Assembly: GCA_905234125.1 (NCBI GenBank)
Contig: CAJOGQ010000011.1
Coordinates: forward strand, 1-38,143
Direction of reading: 5' to 3'
Origin: an uncultured Bacteroidaceae bacterium
Lineage (GTDB): Bacteria; Bacteroidota; Bacteroidia; Bacteroidales; Bacteroidaceae
Length of the DNA: 38,143 nucleotides
Under the pieces are notes generated by a model, which saw only the letters and a program-made list of their open reading frames with translations, ran no database searches and had not been told where the DNA came from. Of the stretch, positions 23,115 through 30,904 are shown one piece after another. The position numbers were made by a program, and so were the translations under genes. Within the stretch, counting starts at the first letter, position 1. Each line of letters opens with the position of its first letter.

Positions 23115-23825
23115 ATGGCAAAATTCAAGCGTATATTGCTCAAACTTTCTGGTGAGAGTTTGGCAGGAGAACAGAAGCAGGGCATCAACGTGGAGCGACT
23201 CAATCAGTATGCCCAGCAAATTAAGGAAATAGCCGATATGGGTGTGCAGATTGGCATCGTCATCGGTGGTGGAAACATCTTCCGTGGGTTGAGTGGAGCA
23301 GGCAAGGGTTTCGACCGCGTGAAGGGTGACCAGATGGGCATGTGTGCCACAGTCATCAATTCTTTGGCATTGTCGAGCGCACTCGATGCAGTAGGTCAGA
23401 AGAACCGGGTGCTGACGGCCATCCGCATGGAACCCATCGGCGAATTCTACAGCAAGTGGAAGGCTATCGATGCCATGAAGGCTGGCGAGGTGGTCATCAT
23501 GGGTGCAGGAACTGGTTCTCCTTATTTCACCACCGACACAGGTTCTTCCCTGCGTGGCATTGAGATTGAAGCCAACGTGATGCTGAAGGGCACCCGTGTG
23601 GATGGTGTCTATACAGCCGACCCAGAGAAAGACCCAACAGCCACCAAGTATCACGACATCACCTATTCCGACGTGATTGCCCAAGGGCTGAAGGTGATGG
23701 ACATCTCAGCTACAGCCATGTGCATGGAGAACAACCTCCCCATCTACGTGTTCAATATGGATGTGGTTGGCAATCTGAAGAAGGTGATGGAAGGCGAAGA
23801 GATTGGTACGTTGGTACACAACTAA
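23115..23825 (+). CDS. pyrH: Uridylate kinase (UMP kinase)
   Basis: Phosphorylates UMP to UDP with ATP. It belongs to the bacterial amino-acid-kinase-fold UMP kinases, typically hexameric. The 236 residues show KRILLKLSGESLAG at the N-terminus, IGIVIGGGNIFRG (nucleotide/UMP-binding Gly loop), GTGSPYFTTDT (substrate loop) and GVYTADPEKDPTA near the C-terminal half. Length is normal. It is monocistronic with its own promoter. The last 4 bp overlap the end of the convergent Sel1-repeat gene. Confidence 0.96.
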   Translation: MAKFKRILLKLSGESLAGEQKQGINVERLNQYAQQIKEIADMGVQIGIVIGGGNIFRGLSGAGKGFDRVKGDQMGMCATVINSLALSSALDAVGQKNRVLTAIRMEPIGEFYSKWKAIDAMKAGEVVIMGAGTGSPYFTTDTGSSLRGIEIEANVMLKGTRVDGVYTADPEKDPTATKYHDITYSDVIAQGLKVMDISATAMCMENNLPIYVFNMDVVGNLKKVMEGEEIGTLVHN

Positions 23826-24286
23826 AGGCCGACAATCTTCTTGATTGCGATGGCATCCTTGTCGCCATCGGCAATGTCTTCCTTGATTTTCTCGACAACC
23901 TTGTCGCCACCTTTAGGATTCTTCACGGCTTTCAGGAGCCACGATTTAGCTTTGGCTGCATCTTGGGTGCAGCCTTTGCCTTTCATATAGCACCTGCCCA
24001 GTTGATACTGCGACTTGGCATGTCCCTGTTGTGCCCCCTTCAGATACCATTGATAAGCCTTCTGGTTATCTTCCTTCACTCCATGCCCCTTGTCATAGCA
24101 TCGCCCCACACGATACTGCGCCTTCTTGTGCCCCTTCTGCGCAGCAGGCAACAACTTCTTGAAAGCCAGCTCATACTTCTTCTGGTCATAGAGTTTCTTG
24201 CCCTCGTCGTAGAGCGCATCTGCATTCTGGGCACGTGCCACGATACTCATCAGGAGCATCAGCATGAAAACGAATCTTTTTGCCAT
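23822..24286 (-). CDS. Small secreted Sel1-repeat protein
   Basis: Predicted exported scaffold or adaptor protein (154 residues). The start MAKRFVFMLMLLM at 24286 is preferred over 24325 because the -7 box (24326-24334) lies just upstream of it. The signal peptide is cleaved near ARA-Q. Two Sel1/TPR-like repeats follow (QYRVGRCYDKGHGVKEDNQKA, seen in parts, then YQLGRCYMKGKGCTQDAAKA), preceded by a TPR-like helix pair (YDEGKKLYDQKKYELAF). Sel1 repeats mediate protein-protein contacts; the partner is unknown. Confidence 0.85.
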   Translation of the reverse strand: MAKRFVFMLMLLMSIVARAQNADALYDEGKKLYDQKKYELAFKKLLPAAQKGHKKAQYRVGRCYDKGHGVKEDNQKAYQWYLKGAQQGHAKSQYQLGRCYMKGKGCTQDAAKAKSWLLKAVKNPKGGDKVVEKIKEDIADGDKDAIAIKKIVGL

Positions 24287-24325
24287 AAGCCTTATATTTA
24301 TGATGGATGTGTTGCAAATTCGCAT

Positions 24326-24334
24326 GCAAAGATA
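24326..24334 (-). promoter_or_regulatory. -7 box of the Sel1-repeat gene
   Basis: The minus strand reads TATCTTTGC, about 40 bp upstream of the chosen ATG. Confidence 0.7.
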
Positions 24335-24388
24335 CGAAAAAATCAGTTAAGTAAGGGAAAAATATTTGGTTTTTCTCTCACTTAGTCG

Positions 24389-24397
24389 TACCTTTGC
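24389..24397 (+). promoter_or_regulatory. -7 box of the hisS promoter
   Basis: TACCTTTGC, 28 bp before the hisS ATG, divergent from the Sel1-repeat promoter. Between the two boxes lies an imperfect inverted repeat built around GGGAAAAA ... TTTTTCTC. Confidence 0.75.
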
Positions 24398-24424
24398 ACC
24401 CAAAATTCAATTTGACTAAAGATT

Positions 24425-25786
24425 ATGGCACAAAAACCAAGCATACCGAAGGGTACTCGTGACTTTTCGCCTGTGGAGATGGCGAAGCGCAATTATATTT
24501 TCAACACCATCAAGGAGGTGTATGCCTTGTATGGGTTCCAACAGATTGAGACACCAGCGATGGAGAACCTCTCTACGCTGATGGGCAAGTATGGCGAGGA
24601 GGGCGACAAGTTGCTCTTCAAGATTCTCAATTCGGGCGATTTCCTGCATGGGATGACTGCTGAGGAGGTGGCCACGACGAGCACAGGAAAGCTGGCGGCG
24701 AAGTTCTGCGAGAAGGGCTTGCGCTATGACCTGACGGTGCCGTTTGCTCGCTATGTGGTGCAACATAGGGAGGAACTGGCATTGCCTTTCAAGCGTTACC
24801 AGATTCAGCCCGTGTGGAGGGCTGACCGTCCGCAGAAGGGTCGCTACAGGGAGTTTTACCAATGTGATGCTGATGTGGTGGGGAGCGACTCGTTGCTGAA
24901 CGAGGTGGAGCTGATGCAGATTGTGGACTCTGTGTTCACGAAGTTTGGTGTGAGGGTGTGCATCAAGATCAACAACCGCAAGATTTTGACAGGCATTGCC
25001 GAGATGATTGGGCAGGCTGACAAGATTGTGGACATCACGGTGGCCATCGACAAGCTGGACAAGATTGGTCTGGATGCTGTGAATGCGGAATTGGCTGAGG
25101 ACGGCATCCCTGCTGAGGCCATCGAGAAGCTGCAACCCATCATCAATCTGAGTGGTTCGAATGCGGAGAAGCTGGCCACGATGAAGGAGGTGCTGAAGGA
25201 CTCGGAGGTGGGTCTGAAGGGTGTGGAGGAGACGGAGTTCATCCTCTCGAAACTATGCGACCTGAAGAACGAGGTGGAGCTGGACTTGACGCTGGCTCGC
25301 GGCCTGAACTACTACACGGGTGCCATCTTCGAGGTGAAGGCGTTAGACGTGCAGATTGGTTCCATCACGGGTGGTGGGCGCTACGACAATCTGACGGGCA
25401 TCTTCGGCATGCCTGGCCTGAGTGGTGTGGGCATTTCGTTTGGTGCCGACAGAATCTTCGACGTGCTGAATCAGTTGGATTTGTACCCCAAGGAGGCTGT
25501 GGAGACCACGAAGGTGCTGTTTGTGAACTTTGGCGAGGCTGAGGCTGACTTCTGCCTGAAGGTGCTGGCTGAGGTGCGTGCCAATGGCATCAGCGCTGAG
25601 ATTTATCCTGACGCCACGAAGATGAAGAAGCAGATGAGCTATGCCAATGCGAAGGGCATCCCGTTTGTGGCTATCGCGGGCGAATCGGAGTTGGCTGAGG
25701 GCAAGGTGAATCTGAAGAACATGACCACTGGTGAACAGCAGTTAGTGAGTGCTGAGGAACTGGTGGAAGAATTGAAGAAGAGCTGA
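24425..25786 (+). CDS. hisS: Histidyl-tRNA synthetase
   Basis: Charges tRNA-His. The 453-residue class II synthetase shows KGTRDFSP at the N-terminus, motif 1 region, motif 2 in [22 protein letters not shown] (seen in parts), the histidine-specific [15 protein letters not shown], motif 3 in [11 protein letters not shown], and a C-terminal anticodon-binding domain ([12 protein letters not shown] ... [12 protein letters not shown]). Length is normal. It is followed by a clear terminator and preceded by its own promoter. Confidence 0.97.
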   Translation: MAQKPSIPKGTRDFSPVEMAKRNYIFNTIKEVYALYGFQQIETPAMENLSTLMGKYGEEGDKLLFKILNSGDFLHGMTAEEVATTSTGKLAAKFCEKGLRYDLTVPFARYVVQHREELALPFKRYQIQPVWRADRPQKGRYREFYQCDADVVGSDSLLNEVELMQIVDSVFTKFGVRVCIKINNRKILTGIAEMIGQADKIVDITVAIDKLDKIGLDAVNAELAEDGIPAEAIEKLQPIINLSGSNAEKLATMKEVLKDSEVGLKGVEETEFILSKLCDLKNEVELDLTLARGLNYYTGAIFEVKALDVQIGSITGGGRYDNLTGIFGMPGLSGVGISFGADRIFDVLNQLDLYPKEAVETTKVLFVNFGEAEADFCLKVLAEVRANGISAEIYPDATKMKKQMSYANAKGIPFVAIAGESELAEGKVNLKNMTTGEQQLVSAEELVEELKKS

Positions 25787-25812
25787 GAAGTTGAGGTGAC
25801 CAATAAAGCCAT

Positions 25813-25861
25813 GAAAGATACAGAACCCTCATGATGAGGGAACTGTATCTTTCGTTTTTTT
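25813..25861 (+). terminator. Rho-independent terminator of hisS
   Basis: Arms 25813-25830 and 25836-25853 pair except for one internal 2-bp mismatch around a 5-nt loop. A run of seven T follows at 25855-25861. Confidence 0.85.
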
Positions 25862-25893
25862 ATGTCACACGACCTGTATGGAGGGGCGTGTGA

Positions 25894-26316
25894 TTAGATC
25901 TTCTGCTTGGCTGCCTGCAGGTTGATTTGTGTGGTCACGCTGCTGAGCAGTTTCTCCATGATGATAGGCTTGTTGATAAAGTCGTTGGCACCCAACTGGA
26001 AGCCTTTGGAGATGTCCTGCTCTGAATTGAGGGCAGACAAGATGATGATGGGCAGGTCTTTCGTGTCATCAGAAGCACGGAGGCGACGGATGACTTCGAA
26101 ACCATCGATGCCTGGCATCATGAGGTCGAGAAGCACCAGCGTTGGCTTCTTCTGAGCGATGGCGTCAAGGGCTGCCTGACCACCGTTGGCTGTACGGATT
26201 TCGAACGTATACTGCGAGAGCATCTTCTTGATGAGGAGGATGTTCAATGGGACGTCGTCGACCACAAGGACGGACAAACTTTCGACGTTGATTCCGGATT
26301 CAATAAAGTCGTTCAT
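25894..26316 (-). CDS. Stand-alone response-regulator receiver protein
   Basis: CheY-type single receiver domain, 140 residues, with no output domain. Conserved features: acidic pair in VLVVDDVPLN, phospho-acceptor Asp in LVLLDLMMPGIDGF, Ser in IIILSALN, and Lys in NDFINKPI. It presumably signals through a partner protein. It follows the TackOD1-like gene by 29 bp on the same strand with no promoter between, so the two are probably co-transcribed and functionally linked. No histidine kinase lies within the window except a broken remnant at 30905-31170. Confidence 0.92.
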   Translation of the reverse strand: MNDFIESGINVESLSVLVVDDVPLNILLIKKMLSQYTFEIRTANGGQAALDAIAQKKPTLVLLDLMMPGIDGFEVIRRLRASDDTKDLPIIILSALNSEQDISKGFQLGANDFINKPIIMEKLLSSVTTQINLQAAKQKI

Positions 26317-26345
26317 ATTGGTAAGTTTTTATTTGTTGTACATGT

Positions 26346-27848
26346 TTATTCTATCACTGGCTCATCTTGTGCTGAAGATGAGGTTGTTGGTTTTGGCTGC
26401 ATGAGATGTTGGACATCGTCAGGGCTGAAACTGTCGTCAGGGTTGGGTGAGATGAACTCCATCTCCTTGACGAAGTCGTCGATGGTGGACTGGTTGCCCT
26501 GCAGCTTCATGTAGGAATAGCAGATGCGTTCGCCTGCCTTGAGCGTGTGGCCGCAAGCACGGATCGTCTCGGAGAGCAGGACTTGGAAGTTGATGATGTC
26601 CTCTTCGGTGTCGCCAACGTTCTTGTAGTTGCGAACGACAGAGCCGACGTAGCTGATGTTGTTGGCCACAGACACCTTGTTGTTGGGGAAGTATTGGCAG
26701 ACGAGTTCGATGATCTCTGGCTTGATGGACATCGTGATACCCTCTGAGTCGAGCACCCAGATTTTGCCGACGAGTAGGTCGCCTGTGATGTTGCCCGAGA
26801 ACTTCTGCTCAGCCAGCAAGCGGATACGGCTGAGGAAGCGGTTGAACTCGATGTAGTTGTCGTAGAACTCTGTGTAGATAGTGAATCCGATGTTGGGCGA
26901 GATGATGGACTGCTTGCCCTCGGAAGTGATTTCGTAGATGTTGAAATCCTGTGGGATGAGTTCATCGGCATTGAAGGCACCGTGACAGCTCGTGCAGAGC
27001 GTCTTGGTCTGAGGCTCGATGAAGGTGTTGCCACAGGTGTTGCAAGTGTAGATGATGGCTGGACGGTCGTAGTCCATTCCGATGTGCTGGAGCACCTTAT
27101 GACACTTGGGGCAACGAAGCTGTCCGCCGAAGTTGTAGGTGTGCTCCGGGCTGACATTGGCGCAGCGGAAGTGGTGAATCACCTCTTCTGTTTGGATGGA
27201 CGACTGTCCGCACTTGGGGCAGACATGCACATAGAGCAGATGAGAGTGCAGACACTCTGGGCACAGATAGACCTTGTTGACGAACTTCGAGGCGCGGAAG
27301 AGTCCCTTCTCCGTCATCGACTGCATGAACACGAAGTAGTCGCTCAGTTCGTAGGCACCCTGACGGTAGAAGAGGTCGAACACAGGGATGACATAACCCG
27401 TCGATGCGGACACATCAAGCTGTGGCTCGAGGATGGTCTTCTTACGTGATATAAGGTATCGCGTGAGTCGGATGAAGAACTGGTTGGACGAGAGGATGGG
27501 GTCTTCTGTGGCCGAAAGTCCAATCAGCGTGTTGTAGTTGATGATGTTCTCGATGGTTGTCAACACCTCCATGCTGTTCATGTCGTCAGCATAGCCATCG
27601 ATGATTTCTGCATAGTTGCCCATTTTCCCTTCGAGCGACTTGGGCACGAAGAGTGGCTTGTAGCAACATTTCGTTGACGTGACAGGATTGATGCTGTTGA
27701 GGATGGTCTTGACCTCTCCAGCAGAATGATTCGTGATGAAAATCACGTCAAAAAGGTACTCGGGAAAGTCAGGACTTTCGTCGAGAGCGAACGGACTGTC
27801 GAGCAGAAGCACTCGTCTGTCGCCATCATTATTTTGAATAGTAATCAT
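26346..27848 (-). CDS. TackOD1-like zinc-ribbon signalling protein
   Basis: Probable signalling output protein of unknown activity, 500 residues. The N-terminal ~100 residues (VLLLDSPFALDE ... FDVIFITNH) resemble a degenerate receiver-like alpha/beta domain (inference). Residues about 190-290 hold eleven Cys, mostly in five CxxC pairs: 196/199, 210/213, 246/249, 269/272 and 285/288, plus Cys229. HHFRC and the IGMDYDRP motif lie in between. This pattern matches my recollection of the TackOD1 (Thaumarchaeal output domain 1) family, reported in bacterial and archaeal signalling proteins. The C-terminal ~200 residues are unassigned and end in a Pro/Ser/Asp-rich tail. It is followed by a single-domain receiver 29 bp later. 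Confidence 0.7.
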   Translation of the reverse strand: MITIQNNDGDRRVLLLDSPFALDESPDFPEYLFDVIFITNHSAGEVKTILNSINPVTSTKCCYKPLFVPKSLEGKMGNYAEIIDGYADDMNSMEVLTTIENIINYNTLIGLSATEDPILSSNQFFIRLTRYLISRKKTILEPQLDVSASTGYVIPVFDLFYRQGAYELSDYFVFMQSMTEKGLFRASKFVNKVYLCPECLHSHLLYVHVCPKCGQSSIQTEEVIHHFRCANVSPEHTYNFGGQLRCPKCHKVLQHIGMDYDRPAIIYTCNTCGNTFIEPQTKTLCTSCHGAFNADELIPQDFNIYEITSEGKQSIISPNIGFTIYTEFYDNYIEFNRFLSRIRLLAEQKFSGNITGDLLVGKIWVLDSEGITMSIKPEIIELVCQYFPNNKVSVANNISYVGSVVRNYKNVGDTEEDIINFQVLLSETIRACGHTLKAGERICYSYMKLQGNQSTIDDFVKEMEFISPNPDDSFSPDDVQHLMQPKPTTSSSAQDEPVIE

Positions 27849-27927
27849 GTATCTCTTAAGATAGATTTGTCAGAACTATGAGCAGGCGTGTCTTGCCCAA
27901 ATGGGACACTGCCTTGCGTGTCGGGTT

Positions 27928-27936
27928 GCAAATTTA
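27928..27936 (-). promoter_or_regulatory. -7 box of the TackOD1-like/receiver operon
   Basis: The minus strand reads TAAATTTGC, a good TAnnTTTGC match. It implies a leader of about 75 nt. Confidence 0.6.
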
Positions 27937-27943
27937 TGATAAA

Positions 27944-27986
27944 TTTTTCTAAAAAAAGCGTTTTGATGGATTTTTTTTAAGAAAAA
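27944..27986 (-). terminator. AT-rich hairpin after the DUF3109 gene
   Basis: Arms at 27944-27957 and 27971-27986 are A/T only (TTTTTCT-A7 against T8-AAGAAAAA) and pair well, with a T-rich stretch after. It is weak as a terminator because there are almost no G/C pairs. Confidence 0.35.
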
Positions 27987-28025
27987 GTTGCATTTTTTAT
28001 GATTTTGGGGCCAAAGTGCTCTCTT

Positions 28026-28607
28026 TTAGTCAAGATAACCCGCTTTCTTAAGTTCATTTGCCACCAAATCGCACTCATTCCACCAAGCTTGTCCGAAGCG
28101 TCGGATGAGGGGTTCTTTCAGAAACTGATAGACGGGCATCTGGAGTTTCTTTCCGAGCTCGCGGGCTGGTTGGCAGATATCCCATTTATGCACATTGACG
28201 GCCACCACGCCACCCACCATCGAGAGGCGCACAGGATAGAGGGCACAGGAAATGGGTTTCTGCCAATGGAGATGTCCGCTGCGATAGGCAGAGTCGATGG
28301 CACACAAGGCACAATCACCTTCGTGCTTCACAAACACACAATCCTTCCCGTGGATGATCTGAGTGACCAGTTCGCCATCCTTGTCAGGATAGACCACTCC
28401 TTCCGTGTCCACCTGATACTGAGCCTCTTCAGAGAGGTCGTCGCGCACCATCTCGTAGGCATCTTCCAGCAACTCCACCTCTTCCATCGTGACAGGTGCG
28501 CCAGCATCGCCTTCCACACAGCACATCCCATGACACTTCTCCAGGTCGCAACAGAAGAAGACCTTGAAGAGGTCGAGCGAAACCAATGTGTTCTGTATCT
28601 CTACCAT
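28026..28607 (-). CDS. DUF3109 Cys-rich protein
   Basis: Uncharacterised protein conserved in Bacteroidetes, 193 residues. The Cys pattern typical of DUF3109/YkgJ-like metal-cluster proteins is present: CCDLEKCHGMCC near residues 19-30, then KDCVF, CALCAID, and PISCALYPVRL, followed by KWDICQPA. A metal (Fe-S or zinc) site is inferred. It follows ribF by 17 bp on the same strand and is probably in its transcript. Confidence 0.85.
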   Translation of the reverse strand: MVEIQNTLVSLDLFKVFFCCDLEKCHGMCCVEGDAGAPVTMEEVELLEDAYEMVRDDLSEEAQYQVDTEGVVYPDKDGELVTQIIHGKDCVFVKHEGDCALCAIDSAYRSGHLHWQKPISCALYPVRLSMVGGVVAVNVHKWDICQPARELGKKLQMPVYQFLKEPLIRRFGQAWWNECDLVANELKKAGYLD

Positions 28608-28624
28608 ACCTTATGAGTTATAAA

Positions 28625-29614
28625 CTAAAAGTGAAAAGATTCCTTCCCTGCCAATTCCCTGCATGCCTTTTCGTCTTCAGCCAATTGCAGCTGCAAAGCC
28701 TCCAACGATTCAAATTCTTTCTCCTTCCGCAGATGGTGCAAGAATTCCAACCTCATGTCTGCCCCATACAGGTCGCCATCGAAATCGAAAATGTGCACCT
28801 CCACGCTTCGTTGCCGACCATTGTGGAGGGTAGGGCGGGTGCCGATGTTGAGCATTCCGAATTGAGTTGACAGTTGACAGTTGACAGTTGGGAGCTTCCA
28901 TTTTCCATTTTCCATTTTACATCTCACCAGATACACTCCATTTTCAGGAATGAGTTTGCAATCATCCACTTGCAGGTTGGCTGTGGGAAAGCCCAGTTTG
29001 CGTCCATTCTGAAAACCTTTCACCACCTTGCCTTGCAGGAAATAAGGATAGCCAAGCAAGTCGTTGGCGATCTCCACATCGCCTCCCAGCAATGCCCGAC
29101 GCACCTCGGTGGAAGAGACCTTGGGAACCGATGGAAACTCTTCACACCCGATGACCTCGATGCCCAATGCTTCTCCGTAACGGCAACAGTCGTCAAAGCC
29201 CTTGTGGTCATGCCCGATGTGATTGTCGTAGCCTATCATCAGCACCTCCACCCGCAACTGTTCCTTCAAGACGATGCGCATGAAGTCGTTGGCGCTCATC
29301 TGTGCCAGTTCCTGCGTGAAGTCGATGAGTGCCACCTTGTCAATGTCCGTCTGCAACAGCAGTTCCACCTTTTCCTCAGCCAGCGTCAGCATCTGGGGTT
29401 TCAGGTCAGGACGGAGCACCTGCAGGGGATGCCCGCCAAAGGTCACCACCACAGCGTCGAGTCCTTTCTTCCGAGCCTGACTCGCCATCTGCTCCACCAC
29501 AAAACGATGTCCCTGATGAACGCCATCGAACGAACCGATCGTCGCCACACAAGGCCTGAGTTCCGTGTCCTCACCAACTATCCTCATTGCTGCTTTCTTG
29601 TTTTTACCGCCCAT
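28625..29614 (-). CDS. ribF: Bifunctional riboflavin kinase / FAD synthetase
   Basis: Converts riboflavin to FMN and FAD. The 329-residue frame has the FAD-synthetase Gly loop IGSFDGVHQGH (26-36), a later VSSTEVRRALLGGD, and the riboflavin-kinase domain with GRKLGFPTANL (204-213) and GMLNIGTRPT. Residues about 233-251 (KMENGKWKLPTVNCQLSTQ) are longer than usual and are translated from two adjacent 7-bp arrays, so the kinase domain carries a repeat-derived loop. Start is ambiguous: ATG at 29614 gives a very short leader after the -7 box, while the internal ATG at 29587 (MRIVGEDTEL) gives a more usual leader and N-terminus. Confidence 0.93.
   Translation of the reverse strand: MGGKNKKAAMRIVGEDTELRPCVATIGSFDGVHQGHRFVVEQMASQARKKGLDAVVVTFGGHPLQVLRPDLKPQMLTLAEEKVELLLQTDIDKVALIDFTQELAQMSANDFMRIVLKEQLRVEVLMIGYDNHIGHDHKGFDDCCRYGEALGIEVIGCEEFPSVPKVSSTEVRRALLGGDVEIANDLLGYPYFLQGKVVKGFQNGRKLGFPTANLQVDDCKLIPENGVYLVRCKMENGKWKLPTVNCQLSTQFGMLNIGTRPTLHNGRQRSVEVHIFDFDGDLYGADMRLEFLHHLRKEKEFESLEALQLQLAEDEKACRELAGKESFHF
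28865..28918. repeat. Two adjacent heptanucleotide arrays inside ribF
   Basis: AGTTGAC repeats 3.7 times at 28865-28890, and CCATTTT repeats three times at 28898-28918 (plus-strand reading). On the coding strand they give TVNCQLST and KMENGKWK. The reading frame is intact. Confidence 0.85.
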
Positions 29615-29631
29615 TTATCATGATTTCGGGT

Positions 29632-29640
29632 GCAAAGGTA
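29632..29640 (-). promoter_or_regulatory. -7 box of the ribF-DUF3109 operon
   Basis: The minus strand reads TACCTTTGC, 17 bp upstream of the ATG at 29614 and 44 bp upstream of the ATG at 29587. Confidence 0.75.
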
Positions 29641-29642
29641 CG

Positions 29643-29706
29643 AAAAAATGCACTCAACCACTGCACTTTTCCTCAAAAAACGCACTCGACCAGCGCATTT
29701 TCACCC
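29643..29706. repeat. Tandem pair of ~32-bp units upstream of ribF
   Basis: Unit 1 (29643-29674) and unit 2 (29675-29706) both begin with six A, then [T/C]GCACTC[A/G]ACCA, then a GCA and TTTT. Most positions match. The pair occupies the region just upstream of the ribF -7 box on the minus strand. Confidence 0.6.
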
Positions 29707-29759
29707 ATCCGGAACTAATTGACAACCTTTTTCAGTTGAGGTCAAAGTGGAGTTGCTTT

Positions 29760-29782
29760 GTAGTGTGAAAAAAAATCACTAC
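29760..29782. promoter_or_regulatory. Inverted repeat overlapping a -7 box
   Basis: GTAGTGTGA (29760-29768) and TCACTAC (29776-29782) pair with one bulged base across a run of A. The right arm runs into the -7 box at 29780-29788, a position suited to a repressor site. Confidence 0.4.
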
Positions 29783-29788
29783 CTTTGC
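29780..29788 (+). promoter_or_regulatory. -7 box ahead of a tiny ORF region
   Basis: TACCTTTGC on the plus strand. The only plus-strand reading frames downstream are very short (see 29807-29913). Confidence 0.6.
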
Positions 29789-29806
29789 AAAGGGAAATAT
29801 GAAAAT

Positions 29807-29913
29807 ATGGCAATAACTAAACAAGACTATAGAAAATGGATTGTTCTGATTCTGGCTCCAAGTCTCAGAAAGGCCTTGTCATCTACAAGGGCCATAAATT
29901 TGTCAACAAATAA
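29807..29913 (+). pseudogene. Promoter-bearing gene relic or small ORF with a sorting-like C-terminal tail
   Basis: ATG at 29807 opens MAITKQDYRK and then runs into the reverse side of the next gene. In the neighbouring frame an ATG at 29836 starts a 25-residue ORF (to 29913) ending in SQKGLVIYKGHKFVNK and a TAA. That ending resembles the C-terminal tails of the xylanase (TTGVYIINGKKVVIK) and of the 935-residue enzyme (QKGFLIRKGKKVYRNK). One reading is a gene shrunk by internal deletion with one frame change. Another is a real 25-residue peptide. No function can be proposed. Confidence 0.35.
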
Positions 29914-29922
29914 GACTGAACG

Positions 29923-30840
29923 TCAGCGATTCGCACGGAGCTCCTTCGCATTCCTCGCAAACTCAAACAGCGACAAAGGCAGGTGGCAGTAGCCGTCAGG
30001 ATTCTTGTCGAGATAGTCCTGATGGTACTCCTCGGCGGTATAGTAGTTCTGCAAGGGCAGCTTTTCCACGGCCAAGGGCTGCTGATAGTTCTTCTGCTCT
30101 TCGGCAAACATCTTCTCGATGACGGGCAAATCCGTTGGGTCGGTATAATAGACACCCGTGCGATAGCGAGTGCCCTCGTCGTGTCCCTGCTTGTTCAGAC
30201 TGGTCGGGTCGATGGCCTTGAAGAACATCCGCAGCAGAAATTCGAGGCTGACCACATCGGGATAGTACCGCACAAAGACTGTCTCAGCAAAACCCGTCTG
30301 GTCGGTATAGACTTCCTTATAGGTCGGATTCTCCGTATGTCCGTTGGCGAATCCCACTTCCGTGATGGCCACGCCCTCAATCTGCTTGAAGTAATGCTCC
30401 GTTCCCCAGAAGCAGCCCCCTGCAAGGTAAATGTCCTTCGTTGGCTTCGTTTCCAAAATCCCATCCACCTCATGCTCAACGAATGGACCAGCCTTGCACT
30501 CCAGCAAGACGCTCGGCTCTGAGCACTCCAGCCCGTGCCAGACATTCTTGGGAATATCCACACCATAACGGCCACTTTCGTGGCTGATGACGCAGGACTG
30601 CACGATTTCACCCTCGTCATTGTAGGTCGTCACGCGGACTTTCCCCCTCAATATCACAAAGGTTTCGTCCTTGTCGGGATGGTGATGCACAGGAATCACC
30701 GTGCCAGGTTCCAAAGCATTGAGGAAACGATGGCATTTATCCTGCAAACTTTGATGGAAATTGTAGTTTTTCCTCAGCCTCGGTGACTTCTTGGCTTCCT
30801 CAGCCAAATCATTCATTAAGTTGTCGTCTATAATCTTCAT
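29923..30840 (-). CDS. WbuC-type cupin fused to peptide methionine-(S)-sulfoxide reductase (MsrA)
   Basis: Two-domain protein of 305 residues. Residues 1-125 match the WbuC cupin family: FHQSLQDKCHRFLNALEPG, then IPVHHHPDKDETFVILRGK with candidate metal ligands His52-54 and Glu59, and VWHGLE with His102. Residues 135-305 are MsrA: catalytic Cys143 in AGGCFWGTEHYF, GFANGHTENPTYKEV, QGHDEGTRYRTGVYY and a C-terminal NPDGYCHLP. MsrA reduces the S-epimer of methionine sulfoxide in proteins; WbuC-type cupins are linked to polysaccharide loci and their activity is unknown. No signal peptide is seen, so it is cytoplasmic. The ATG has GGAG just upstream, unusual in this window. No MsrB domain is present. 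Confidence 0.88.
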   Translation of the reverse strand: MKIIDDNLMNDLAEEAKKSPRLRKNYNFHQSLQDKCHRFLNALEPGTVIPVHHHPDKDETFVILRGKVRVTTYNDEGEIVQSCVISHESGRYGVDIPKNVWHGLECSEPSVLLECKAGPFVEHEVDGILETKPTKDIYLAGGCFWGTEHYFKQIEGVAITEVGFANGHTENPTYKEVYTDQTGFAETVFVRYYPDVVSLEFLLRMFFKAIDPTSLNKQGHDEGTRYRTGVYYTDPTDLPVIEKMFAEEQKNYQQPLAVEKLPLQNYYTAEEYHQDYLDKNPDGYCHLPLSLFEFARNAKELRANR

Positions 30841-30887
30841 ATCTCCGAATATTTATTGACATATCAGTCATTCTCATAAAAATGTGC

Positions 30888-30896
30888 ACAAAGTTA
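30888..30896 (-). promoter_or_regulatory. -7 box of the cupin-MsrA gene
   Basis: The minus strand reads TAACTTTGT, a TAnnTTTG match, about 48 bp upstream of the ATG. The same nonamer is used at 31632-31640. Confidence 0.6.
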
Positions 30897-30904
30897 TGAA
30901 TAAG

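Noticed and set aside
28865..28918. Repeats in ribF as a CRISPR array
   Set aside because: Units are 7 bp with no spacers, and there are no cas genes.
29643..29706. 32-bp tandem units as a CRISPR fragment
   Set aside because: The two units abut without a unique spacer and are imperfect, and no cas gene is present.
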